This document shows positions 34,795 to 43,024 of a DNA stretch of 64,000 nucleotides, piece after piece. Numbering within the stretch: the first letter of the stretch is position 1; the number at the start of each line of letters is the position of its first letter. Position numbers and translations under genes: made by a program. This stretch comes from Hyphomicrobium_A sp963728165 (lineage in GTDB: Bacteria; Pseudomonadota; Alphaproteobacteria; Rhizobiales; Hyphomicrobiaceae). The notes under the pieces were generated by a model. It worked only from the letters and a program-made list of their open reading frames with translations. It did not search any database and was not told the origin of the DNA. Location: NCBI GenBank assembly GCA_963728165.1, contig CAVSIY010000002.1:186001-250000 (forward strand), in the 5' to 3' direction.

Positions 34795-35907
34795 ATGGCG
34801 TGGACAACGTCCGCCTGCCTGCGCGCGCGGCCTTTTGCCGGGGGCTGGGGCGCCACCCAGATGAAAGCGGTGCGCTTTGCACTGGCCCGCCTGCGCCGCT
34901 CGCTCGCGCGATCCCACTTCGCCTTCGCCGCACCCCTCGCCGCCCTCGGCCTCCTGACGCCGCTGCTCCCGCAAAGCCTGACCGCCGGCCTGCTCCTCTG
35001 CTCGGGAGCCATGATCGCTCTCCTCGGCACACGCGCCATGCGCGCCAGACCCGCGATCGCGAGCGCGCCCCGCAGCACCCCTCCCGCCGCCTTCAAGATG
35101 TCCGAGATCGCCCTGGAGCGGGTCGCGCAGTGCTCGCAGGTTCCCGCACGGCCCAGCGCCAAGCGCACGCGCTTCGCGCCGGAGCGCGACCGGACCTGGA
35201 CCGAGCTGATGGCCCGCGTCAATCACGACCTGCGCACGCCCTTGAATGCGGTGATCGGCTTCTCGGAGCTGATGGTCTTGGAACTCTTCGGCCCGCTCGG
35301 CGACGAGCGCTATCAAGACTACGTGCAGCACATCCGCGACAGCGCCGCCGATCTTCTCAAATCGGCCGAGGATACGCTGGCACTGACCGCGCTGACGGCC
35401 AATCCCAGCCGCCGCGAGGGGACCTCGGCATGCGATCTGGAGCACTTGGCCAGCGAGGCCTGGTCCTTCGTCTGTCGCAAAGCGGCGGCGCGGGCGATCA
35501 CCTTCTCACCGTGCATCCCGGCCGACCTCGAGGTGCTGGGAGAGCCGCGCACGCTGCGGCAGATCCTCGTCAATATGCTGTCGGAAGCGGTGGCGCGCGC
35601 CGCCCATGGCGAGCGCGTGACGCTGATGGGCGCCATCGAGGGCGAACTCGTCGAGCTTGCCGTCTCTGTCTCCAAAGAACGCCACGCGCCGACGCGCAAG
35701 AACGGGTCGCTGGCGATCTGCCTCGCCCGCACGCTGCTCGAGATGCAAGGGACGTCGCTGTTGGAGGTCGTCTCCTCGAGCCACGGCTGGCGCGCGGTGA
35801 CCGTGCTCGACCGGGCGGTACAGCCCGACTTTTTCTCCGAGCGCCCCGACTCTTCCGAGCCCTGCGGAGATGAGGTGCGCGAGAGGAGCGCGGCACTCGC
35901 CGTCTAG
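34795..35907 (+). CDS. degenerate sensor histidine kinase (HisKA domain, incomplete ATPase)
   Basis: 370 residues from the ATG at 34795 with GGGGAGAG ahead. Two hydrophobic helices (about 41-80) are followed by a HisKA domain, RVNHDLRTPLNAVIGFSELM (H144), with the LELFGPLGDERY continuation also seen in the kinase at 14107. In the C-terminal half the N box is changed (ILVNMLSEAV lacks the second Asn), and neither DxGxG nor the GxGLGL motif is present; the G2 position reads KNGSLAICLARTL. It should bind ATP poorly or not at all, so it may act as a dimerising decoy or phosphotransfer protein. It lies downstream of pepN but 138 bp apart. Confidence 0.75.
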   Translation: MAWTTSACLRARPFAGGWGATQMKAVRFALARLRRSLARSHFAFAAPLAALGLLTPLLPQSLTAGLLLCSGAMIALLGTRAMRARPAIASAPRSTPPAAFKMSEIALERVAQCSQVPARPSAKRTRFAPERDRTWTELMARVNHDLRTPLNAVIGFSELMVLELFGPLGDERYQDYVQHIRDSAADLLKSAEDTLALTALTANPSRREGTSACDLEHLASEAWSFVCRKAAARAITFSPCIPADLEVLGEPRTLRQILVNMLSEAVARAAHGERVTLMGAIEGELVELAVSVSKERHAPTRKNGSLAICLARTLLEMQGTSLLEVVSSSHGWRAVTVLDRAVQPDFFSERPDSSEPCGDEVRERSAALAV

Positions 35908-35926
35908 GGACGTCTCGCCTTAAGCC

Positions 35927-36448
35927 TTACTCCTGGGGTGGAGACGGCATGCCATCGTCGTGGTGCCGCTTGAAATGCGCGCGGCGCTTCTCGAACCATT
36001 CGTGCAGCTGATGCCGCTCCTCCGGCGTGAGCGTGGCCGCCGTCTCGGCAAAGAGGTTCATGCGGGCGCGCTTCTCCTTCTCGTCGGCATCGACGGCGCG
36101 CGCTAAAGCCGCCTTGAACTTCTCCACGTCGAAGGGCTCGGTCATGAGCACGCTGCGTGCGGCCTCGCGCGCCTCGTGCTCCTCTTTACGCAAGGGATCG
36201 AGGACGGCGCGGTCGCTTTCGAGCTTCTGGCGAATGACCTCGCCGCGATCCGGCGGCAGCGTGCGCGCGAAACCGGAGAGGCCCGCGCCCCTGAACCCAT
36301 GACCATGCCAGCCGTGATGGTGCCCGATGAGCAGCGATCCCGCCGCGACGCCGATGATCAGCACGTTGAGGGCCAGCGACGCCATCAGCGCAAGACGCAG
36401 ATTGAAGCGCGCCGGGCGGCCCGGGCCTGCACCGTTGTCGCTCGTCAT
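35927..36448 (-). CDS. periplasmic heavy-metal sensor/CpxP-ZraP-like protein
   Basis: 173 residues. One N-terminal transmembrane helix (LALMASLALNVLIIGVAA) is followed by a His/Gly-rich stretch (GHHHGWHGHGF) and three long helices ending in LTPEERHQLHEWFEKRRAHF, the LTxxQ-like fold of CpxP and ZraP. Its start codon overlaps the stop of the upstream gene (ATGA). It is the third gene of the sigma factor operon and is probably the periplasmic stress or metal sensor for it. Confidence 0.8.
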   Translation of the reverse strand: MTSDNGAGPGRPARFNLRLALMASLALNVLIIGVAAGSLLIGHHHGWHGHGFRGAGLSGFARTLPPDRGEVIRQKLESDRAVLDPLRKEEHEAREAARSVLMTEPFDVEKFKAALARAVDADEKEKRARMNLFAETAATLTPEERHQLHEWFEKRRAHFKRHHDDGMPSPPQE

Positions 36449-37002
36449 AGGAGGTCCTCGTCAGCCGCGGCGAGAATATCCTCGCCCAGCGCCAGCTGGG
36501 AAGTGTCGGCGGCAGTGGTTATACCGGTCGCCTCGGCCACGTCCTGCACGGTCGAATCGAACGTTCCGCCCGAGCCGAGCATCACGCCGACGACGAGCGA
36601 GGCTGCCAGCAGCGCAGCCGTTGGCCACTCACGGCGCGCACGCACTCTGGCCGGCAACGGGGCAAGCCGCGTGCCCTGCACCCAAGCGGACAGGCGCGAT
36701 GCCTTGCCCTCTTCGAGCGACGTCACCACGGCGAGCCTCGGCTCGGTCGAGCGCAGCGCCGCAGCGATGACGCGCTCCTTCAATGCGCTCTCGCGATCCT
36801 CGCTAACCCTCGGCGCGCGGTCGAGCAGCGCATCGAGCGCGGCACTCTCCGCCATCAACTGCTGCGCGGCCTCATCCTCTGCGATGAAGCTCGCAAACCG
36901 CAGGCGCTCGCGGGCGGGCCAGCGGGTCCGGTCGGCCCCGCAGACCTCGAGCAAGCGCTCCAGCGCCTGCCTTTCCTTTGCCCTTGTGTCCTTCATCGTC
37001 AT
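36445..37002 (-). CDS. putative anti-sigma factor (single-pass membrane protein)
   Basis: 185 residues. The cytoplasmic N-terminal 120 residues are helical and charged, with no zinc-binding H-x3-C-x2-C motif. A single membrane helix (AALLAASLVVGVMLGSG) precedes a short periplasmic tail rich in Thr, Ala and Asp. Position between an ECF sigma gene and a CpxP-like gene, and the topology, point to an anti-sigma factor; sequence alone does not prove it. Overlaps the following gene by four bases. Confidence 0.65.
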   Translation of the reverse strand: MTMKDTRAKERQALERLLEVCGADRTRWPARERLRFASFIAEDEAAQQLMAESAALDALLDRAPRVSEDRESALKERVIAAALRSTEPRLAVVTSLEEGKASRLSAWVQGTRLAPLPARVRARREWPTAALLAASLVVGVMLGSGGTFDSTVQDVAEATGITTAADTSQLALGEDILAAADEDLL

Positions 37003-37038
37003 CGTCTCAGTCTCGTTTCTGACCGTCTCTTCCGCCGT

Positions 37039-37677
37039 CTAGTTCTCGTCGCTGGCGATGAGCTCACGCCACTCATCGCGCAACGCTGCTTTCAAGCTCC
37101 TTCGGGCGCGGGCGAGCAGCGATTCCACCGCCTCGTCCGAGATACCCATGATCCGTCCCACCTCGATCTGGCTCAGCCCCTCGTAGTGGAACAGCGTCAG
37201 CGCCATGCGCTGGCGATCGGGGAGATCCTGCAGGGCCACATCGACGCGCTGGCTTACGTCCTGCGCCTCCATGTGGGCCTGCTGGGTGGCCGGCTCGATG
37301 CGCTCGGGCACTTCCTCGACCACGGTCACGCGGCGGCCTGATCGCATACGGTCAACGCACAGGTTCGAGACGACCCGTCGCAGCCAAGGCCGCACACCGT
37401 GCGCGCCCACCTCGAGCCCATCGGCCGAGCGCCACAAGCGCAACAGCGCCTCCTGGACCACATCCTCGGCCTCCGCATCGTCACGCAACATGCGCCGCGC
37501 CACGCCCAAGGCACCCGACAGGTGACGGTCGACCAGCGAGCGAAACGCAGCCGCGTCCCCTTGGGCAGCGGCCGCCACCAGTGCGGCATCCTCGCTCGCC
37601 TCATGGTCTGTCACGGACGCCCCGTGTGGGCCTGGCAAAACCCTTTTTGTCGCCACCGCCAGCCTCGACATGGCCAT
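37039..37677 (-). CDS. ECF-type RNA polymerase sigma factor
   Basis: 212 residues from the ATG at 37677; a GTG at 37614 giving VTDHEASED is a credible alternative. Region 2 shows DDAEAEDVVQEALLRLWRS and region 4 is LPDRQRMALTLFHYEGLSQIEVGRIMGIS, an HTH followed by EAVESLLARARRSLK. First gene of a three-gene operon with the putative anti-sigma factor and CpxP-like protein, 36 bp apart. This suggests envelope or metal-stress control; the recognised promoter is not visible here. Confidence 0.92.
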   Translation of the reverse strand: MAMSRLAVATKRVLPGPHGASVTDHEASEDAALVAAAAQGDAAAFRSLVDRHLSGALGVARRMLRDDAEAEDVVQEALLRLWRSADGLEVGAHGVRPWLRRVVSNLCVDRMRSGRRVTVVEEVPERIEPATQQAHMEAQDVSQRVDVALQDLPDRQRMALTLFHYEGLSQIEVGRIMGISDEAVESLLARARRSLKAALRDEWRELIASDEN

Positions 37678-37820
37678 CGAACACTTTCGCTTTCCACTCT
37701 AGCGCCGGATTTGGCTTTTCTGCGAGCCCCGCCGCTACCTTTTTCGGGGCGCCCGGCATGTGCTCTTTCGGGGGGAAACGGGGGGGAGGGACCAAATCCG
37801 TCGGCCCCCAAAACCGGGGT

Positions 37821-40772
37821 TCAGACGATGATTTCTTCGAAAAGGGCGGCCACCGTCTTGAGCGTCTCGGCCAGGCAGGCCTCCAGGTCGGCAAAGCTTG
37901 CCGCGTCACCGGCCCGCGCCAAGAGCTCCTTCATCCCGCTCGGCGCCGTTGCAGGGTCGAAGCGGCCCTCCAGGCACAGGCGCAGGATTTGCGTCAAATC
38001 GTGCACGAGCCGCGCCGCCGGGATCAGCGCGTCGGCGTGGGCCGACGCCAGCACGCCCGCGTCACGAAGTCGGCGGTAGGCCTCGACCGTGTTCTGATCG
38101 AGGACCTCGGGGTGCGTTGCCGCGCTCACGAGTTGCAGGTACTGGGAAATGAACTCCAGGTCGACGAGGCCGCCGCGCACCTGCTTCAGGTCCCAGATGT
38201 CCTCAGTCCCCTTCTCCTTGGCGATGCGCTGGCGCATGTCACGCACGTCGGCCGCCACCTTGGCGGAATCATGCGGGCGGACCAGCGCGTCGCGGATCGC
38301 CCGCTCCACCCGCTCTTTGAGCGGCGGCGGAGCGGACACGACGCGGGCCCGCGTCAGCGCCAGATGCTCCCAGGTCCAGGCTTCCGTGGCCTGGTAGGCG
38401 ATGAAGCTCGACAGCTGGGTGGCGACGGGGCCCTGCTGGCCCGAGGGCCGCAAGCGCATGTCGACCTCGTAGAGCGTGCCCTCGGCGGTCGCCGAGGCCA
38501 GCGCGCTGATGAGCCGTTGCGTCAGGCGGCTGTAATACTGCGTCGGCGCCAGCGGGCGCGCTCCGTCGGACTGCGTCACGGCAGGATCGAAATCGTAGAC
38601 GAGGATCAAATCGAGGTCGGAGGCGGCCGTCATCTCGCGGCCCCCGAGCTTGCCCATGGCGATGACGGCGGCGGCACCGCCCGGAACGCGCCCATGCAGG
38701 CGCTCCAGCTCGCGCTCGCTCGCCGACCTCAAGGCGTCGATCAGACGCTCGGCCAGAAGCGCGTAGGCGCCGCCCGCCTGGTTGGCCTTGATGGCGCCCG
38801 ACAACACGCGGATGCCGATGAGGAATTGCTGCTCGCTGCCAACGACGCGGGCGCGATCGAGCACGTACTGCATGTCGTGCTCGCCCGAGCCGATCTCGGC
38901 GGCAATCAGGCGATCGAGCTCCTCCGCCGTCGGCAGCATGCCGAGCGTGCCGGGATCGAGCACGGCATCGAGCAGGCGCCGCCGCCGCGACAGGATGCGC
39001 GCAAGCCGTGGCGCCGTGCCCATGATATCGGCGAGCAACCGCAACAGTCCGGGGTTGGCGCGCAGAAGCGAGAAGAGCTGCACGCCCGCCGGCAGCTCGG
39101 AGAGGAAGCGGTCAAAGCTCACGAGCGCCCGGTCCGGATCGGCGGTATCGGCCAGCGCCGCGATCAAGAGCGGCTGCACCTCGGTCAGCCGCTCGCGCGC
39201 CCGCGCGGTGCGCACCGCCGCGTAGCGCCCGTGATGCCAGCCGCGCACGATCGCCAAGACCTCGCCCGGCTGCGTGAATCCCATCTCCTTCAATGCGGCG
39301 ACCGTCCCTGGGTCGTCCTGCTCGCCGGCAAACACCATGTTGACGCCCGATGGCGTCAGCTCGGGGCTGTGCTCAAACAGTGCCGCGTAGTGGCGTTGCA
39401 CCACCTCCAAGCGCGCCACCAGCGCAGCCGAGAAGGCGGCAACGTCGGGATAGCCACAGAACAGCGCGAAGCTTTCGAGCCGCGCGGGATCGGAGGGAAT
39501 CTCCTGCGTCTGCTCGTCGGCCACCATCTGCAGCCGGTGCTCGATCTCGCGCAGGAACAGGTAGGCTTGGTCGAGCTCGCGGCCGACCTCTCCCTTGATC
39601 CAGCCGCGCGCCGCCAGCCTCTTTAGCGCTTGCAGCGTCTGCCGCGTGCGCAGGTCGGGCTGGCGCCCGCCGGCGATGAGCTGCTGCGTCTGCACGAAAA
39701 ACTCGATCTCGCGGATGCCGCCGCGCCCCAGCTTGATGTTGTGGCCCGCCACCGCAATCGTGCCGAAGCCGCGGTGGGCGTGGATCTGGCGCTTCATCGC
39801 GTGGATGTCGGCAATCGCCGCGTAGTCGAGGTACTTGCGCCAGATGAAGGGGCTCAAGTCTGCGAGGAGCTGGCGCCCGGCCTCCAGATCGCCGGCCGCG
39901 GCGCGCGCTTTGATGAGGGCGGCACGCTCCCAGTTCTGCCCGAAGCTCTCGTAGTAGATCAGCGCCGCCTCCGTCGACAGCGCCAGCTGGGTGGCGCCGG
40001 GGTCGGGGCGCAGGCGCAGGTCGGTGCGGAACACGTAGCCGTCGCCGGTGCGCTCCTCCAGGAACTGCACGAGATCGCGCGTCAGCCGCACGAAGAACTT
40101 CGCCGGCTCGATGCCGGGGGCGAGCGCAATGCGATCGAGGTCGTAGAAGATGATGAGATCGATGTCGCTCGAGTAGTTGAGCTCGCCGGCGCCGCACTTG
40201 CCCATGGCGAGCACGATGAAGCCCGAGGGCGCGATGGTCCCGTCCGCAGCCTTGCCGAGCCATTGGCCCCGCAGGGCTGCCTCGCGGAAGAGGAACGAGA
40301 CCGCGCCCGCGACGGCAGCGTCGGCGCACTCGGTCAGGGCCGCCGTCACCTCGAGCACGGACCAGACGCCGCCAAGATCGGCAAGTGCGGTCAGAAGCGC
40401 GACTTCGGCTTTGAATACGCGCAAGGCGCGCATGGCCTCGGCCCGCGTCGTCGCGGCATCGATGTCGCGGAGCAGCCGGGCTTTCAGCTCCTCCAGCCGC
40501 GTCTGCGGCGCCCGCGTGAGGATGCGCTCAAGGCGCGCCAGATCCCGCTCGATGAGACCGGAGAGATAAGGAGAGCCGCGGAAGATGCCTGCGAGCAGCG
40601 CCGTGACGCGCTGATCCTCGAGAAGCGCCACAAGCGGCGCCAGCTCCGGGGCGGCCGCGACGCGCGCGCGCAGATTGGCAAGCGTGCCGGCGACCGTCTC
40701 GTTCGCCCCGGCGAGCGGCGCCGTGGTGATGCGCTCGCTGAACGGTCTGGCGCTTGCCGCCTCTGTCGCCAT
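37821..40772 (-). CDS. glnE: bifunctional glutamine synthetase adenylyltransferase/adenylyl-removing enzyme
   Basis: 983 residues with two nucleotidyltransferase domains. The N-terminal one (adenylyl-removing) carries GKCGAGELNYSSDIDL. The C-terminal one (adenylylating) carries GKLGGREMTAASDLDL with the Asp pair. A regulatory linker and a C-terminal GlnD/PII-type helical segment follow. It modifies glutamine synthetase according to nitrogen status via PII. It lies downstream of the two-component pair on the same strand, as in rhizobia. Confidence 0.97.
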   Translation of the reverse strand: MATEAASARPFSERITTAPLAGANETVAGTLANLRARVAAAPELAPLVALLEDQRVTALLAGIFRGSPYLSGLIERDLARLERILTRAPQTRLEELKARLLRDIDAATTRAEAMRALRVFKAEVALLTALADLGGVWSVLEVTAALTECADAAVAGAVSFLFREAALRGQWLGKAADGTIAPSGFIVLAMGKCGAGELNYSSDIDLIIFYDLDRIALAPGIEPAKFFVRLTRDLVQFLEERTGDGYVFRTDLRLRPDPGATQLALSTEAALIYYESFGQNWERAALIKARAAAGDLEAGRQLLADLSPFIWRKYLDYAAIADIHAMKRQIHAHRGFGTIAVAGHNIKLGRGGIREIEFFVQTQQLIAGGRQPDLRTRQTLQALKRLAARGWIKGEVGRELDQAYLFLREIEHRLQMVADEQTQEIPSDPARLESFALFCGYPDVAAFSAALVARLEVVQRHYAALFEHSPELTPSGVNMVFAGEQDDPGTVAALKEMGFTQPGEVLAIVRGWHHGRYAAVRTARARERLTEVQPLLIAALADTADPDRALVSFDRFLSELPAGVQLFSLLRANPGLLRLLADIMGTAPRLARILSRRRRLLDAVLDPGTLGMLPTAEELDRLIAAEIGSGEHDMQYVLDRARVVGSEQQFLIGIRVLSGAIKANQAGGAYALLAERLIDALRSASERELERLHGRVPGGAAAVIAMGKLGGREMTAASDLDLILVYDFDPAVTQSDGARPLAPTQYYSRLTQRLISALASATAEGTLYEVDMRLRPSGQQGPVATQLSSFIAYQATEAWTWEHLALTRARVVSAPPPLKERVERAIRDALVRPHDSAKVAADVRDMRQRIAKEKGTEDIWDLKQVRGGLVDLEFISQYLQLVSAATHPEVLDQNTVEAYRRLRDAGVLASAHADALIPAARLVHDLTQILRLCLEGRFDPATAPSGMKELLARAGDAASFADLEACLAETLKTVAALFEEIIV

Positions 40773-40808
40773 CCTGCGCCCCGTGCCGCTCGGTGAAGGT
40801 CGCCTCTG

Positions 40809-42227
40809 CTATGGGCCGGGCACGCGCCTCGGGAGCGTCAGGACGACGCGCAGACCCGGGTTGTTGTCCTCAAGCTCCACCGCTCCACCATGCAGGCGCG
40901 CCACCGCCTGCACAAGGCTCAAGCCGAGGCCGGTGCCGGGCTCGGTGCGGCTCTTCTCCAGCCGCACGAAGCGCTTCAAGACGCGCTCGCGGTCCTCCGC
41001 CGCGATGCCCGGCCCGCGGTCGGCCACGGCAATGACGACCGCATCCGCGCGCGCCTTCAAGGCGATGGTGATTGCCGGCTCGGACGTGTGCGTGCCGGCC
41101 TTTATGGTCTTGGCCGAGTACTTGATCGCATTGTCGATGAGGTTGGCGACGGCTTGACCGACGAGCTGCCGGTTGGCGGCGATCTCAGCTCCTTCGGCGA
41201 CGTCGATCTTGAGCTGCAGCCCGCGCTCCTCCGCCACCGGCTCGTAGAGCTCGGCGACGTCTTGCACCAGCCGGCCGACGTCGAAGGTCTCGGCGTTCTC
41301 CTCGAGCACGCCCGCTTCCAAACGCGCCACCAGCAGCAGCGCGTTGAAGGTCTTGATCAGCTCGTCGGCCTTCTCGATGGTGTACTCGAGGCCCTCGCGG
41401 CAGGCCTGCGGCCCGCGGGCATCGCGAAGGGCGGCCTCCGCCTGATTGCGCAGGCGCGTCAGCGGCGTCTTCAAGTCGTGGGCGATGTTGTCGGAGACCT
41501 CGCGCAGGCCGTTCATCAGGGCCTCGATGCGGTCGAGCATGGCGTTGAGGTTGCGGGCGAGGACGTCGAACTCGTCCTTGGCGCCGGTGATGGCGATTCG
41601 CCGCGACAGGTCGCCCTCCATGATCTGGCGGGTGGCGACGTTGATCGCCTCGATGCGCCCCAGCACCAGGCGGCTGATCACCAGGCCGGCGATCAGCCCC
41701 GTCAGCGACAAGAACCCGAGCCCTATGAGGTAGACTGCGCCCATCTCGCCGGCGAAGCGGCGCTGCTCCTCGACGTCGCGTCCGACGATGAGGCGCAGGC
41801 CAGAGCCGAGCGCGACGGGGATGGCGACGCCGAGCCGGGCGGCTTCGGGAAACTTATCATCGCTCGCATAGCGGAACACGCCACCGGCCGCATCGGCAGC
41901 GAGCTCGGGCGGCATGCGGCTCAGGTTGCCGGCGAGCTTCTTGCCGTCCTTGTCTGCGAGGAAGTAGAGGCCGGGTCCGCCAGGCTGGCTGCGTGCCTCG
42001 ACCGCGCGCACCAGCTCGGCGGTATCGCCCTCCTTCGCCTCGGCGGAGAGCAGGTCGGCCTCGGCGCTCAACGTCTGCAGCACCTGGTCGGTGAGGATGC
42101 GGTTCGTTTGCCACAACAACAGCCCGACGACGACGCCGGCGCAAACGAGGTAGGCGGCGACCGCGACGGCTGCCGCGCGGAAGGCGGTGGTCGAGACCGC
42201 GCGGCTGATGAGATTAGCCAGGGCCAT
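40809..42227 (-). CDS. HAMP-containing sensor histidine kinase
   Basis: 472 residues from the ATG at 42227 (a GTG lies one codon before). First membrane helix about 18-40, periplasmic domain of about 125 residues, second helix about 166-190, HAMP, HisKA with DNIAHDLKTPLTRLRNQ, and HATPase_c with N box NLIDNAIKYS, G1 ADRGPGIA and G2 GTGLGLSLV. The start overlaps the end of the response regulator gene by 14 bases. It pairs with that regulator. The gene order resembles the degP-regulator-kinase-glnE string of rhizobia. Signal unknown, likely envelope stress. Confidence 0.93.
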   Translation of the reverse strand: MALANLISRAVSTTAFRAAAVAVAAYLVCAGVVVGLLLWQTNRILTDQVLQTLSAEADLLSAEAKEGDTAELVRAVEARSQPGGPGLYFLADKDGKKLAGNLSRMPPELAADAAGGVFRYASDDKFPEAARLGVAIPVALGSGLRLIVGRDVEEQRRFAGEMGAVYLIGLGFLSLTGLIAGLVISRLVLGRIEAINVATRQIMEGDLSRRIAITGAKDEFDVLARNLNAMLDRIEALMNGLREVSDNIAHDLKTPLTRLRNQAEAALRDARGPQACREGLEYTIEKADELIKTFNALLLVARLEAGVLEENAETFDVGRLVQDVAELYEPVAEERGLQLKIDVAEGAEIAANRQLVGQAVANLIDNAIKYSAKTIKAGTHTSEPAITIALKARADAVVIAVADRGPGIAAEDRERVLKRFVRLEKSRTEPGTGLGLSLVQAVARLHGGAVELEDNNPGLRVVLTLPRRVPGP

Positions 42228-42894
42228 CACGGATCGTGTAGCCGGCCCCGCGCACGGTGTGCAGAAGGGGCTTGTCGAAGTTCTTGTCGATCTTGGCCCT
42301 GAGCCGCGACACGTGCACGTCGATGACGTTGGTCTGCGGGTCGAAGTGATAGTCCCAGACGTGCTCCAAGAGCATGGTGCGGGTCACCACCTGGCCCGCA
42401 TGCTTCATGAGGTACTCGAGCAGGCGATACTCGCGCGGCTGCAGCTGGATCTGCTCGCCGTCCCGCGTCACCCGGTGCGACAGCCGGTCGAGCACCAGCC
42501 CATCGACGACATAGCGCGTCTCCTGCTCCTCGGGCACCGCGCGGCGAGCCAGCGCCTCCACCCGCGCGAGCAGCTCGGAATAGGCGTAGGGCTTGGTCAG
42601 GTAATCGTCGCCGCCGGCGCGCAGGCCCTTGACGCGGTCGTCGACCTCGCCCAGCGCCGAGAGGATGAGCACGGGCGTGCGCAGGCCTTTGCCGCGCAGC
42701 TGCTTGATCATGCTGAGACCGTCGAGGCGCGGCAGCATGCGGTCGACGATGAGCACGTCGTAGACGCCCTCCTCCGCCAGCATCTGTCCGGTCTCGCCGT
42801 CGCCCGCCAGATCGGCCGCGTGCCCACTCTCCTTCAGTGCCTTCTGCAGGAACTGCGCGGTCTCTCTGTCGTCCTCGACCACCAGCACGCGCAT
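42214..42894 (-). CDS. OmpR-family response regulator
   Basis: 226 residues. Receiver domain with VVEDD, phospho-acceptor Asp in VLIVDRMLP, Thr/Ser in LILSALG and Lys in YLTKPYAYSEL. The winged-helix trans_reg_C domain has EYRLLEYLMKHAGQVVTR and the RGAGYTI end. Cognate of the HAMP kinase whose gene overlaps its 3' end. Divergence or distance of about 130 bp from degP leaves its promoter separate. Confidence 0.94.
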   Translation of the reverse strand: MRVLVVEDDRETAQFLQKALKESGHAADLAGDGETGQMLAEEGVYDVLIVDRMLPRLDGLSMIKQLRGKGLRTPVLILSALGEVDDRVKGLRAGGDDYLTKPYAYSELLARVEALARRAVPEEQETRYVVDGLVLDRLSHRVTRDGEQIQLQPREYRLLEYLMKHAGQVVTRTMLLEHVWDYHFDPQTNVIDVHVSRLRAKIDKNFDKPLLHTVRGAGYTIRDGPG

Positions 42895-43024
42895 ATCTTC
42901 ACCGCTTCGCTATCCTCGGCGCGAGGCCCACGAATCTCATTGTGCCTGCTTGCGCCGCGAACGTCGAGGCGGCCCGCCCCCGGTTGGGGACGGGCCGCCT
43001 GTCACTGCACGCGTCGATCCGCCA

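Noticed and set aside
37581..39626. 681-codon frame on the plus strand antisense to glnE, and similar long antisense frames over pepN, groEL and ccmF
   Set aside because: The translations are rich in Arg, His, Gly, Asp and Ala without conserved pattern, as expected of the complement of GC-rich codons; the sense frames are clear family members.
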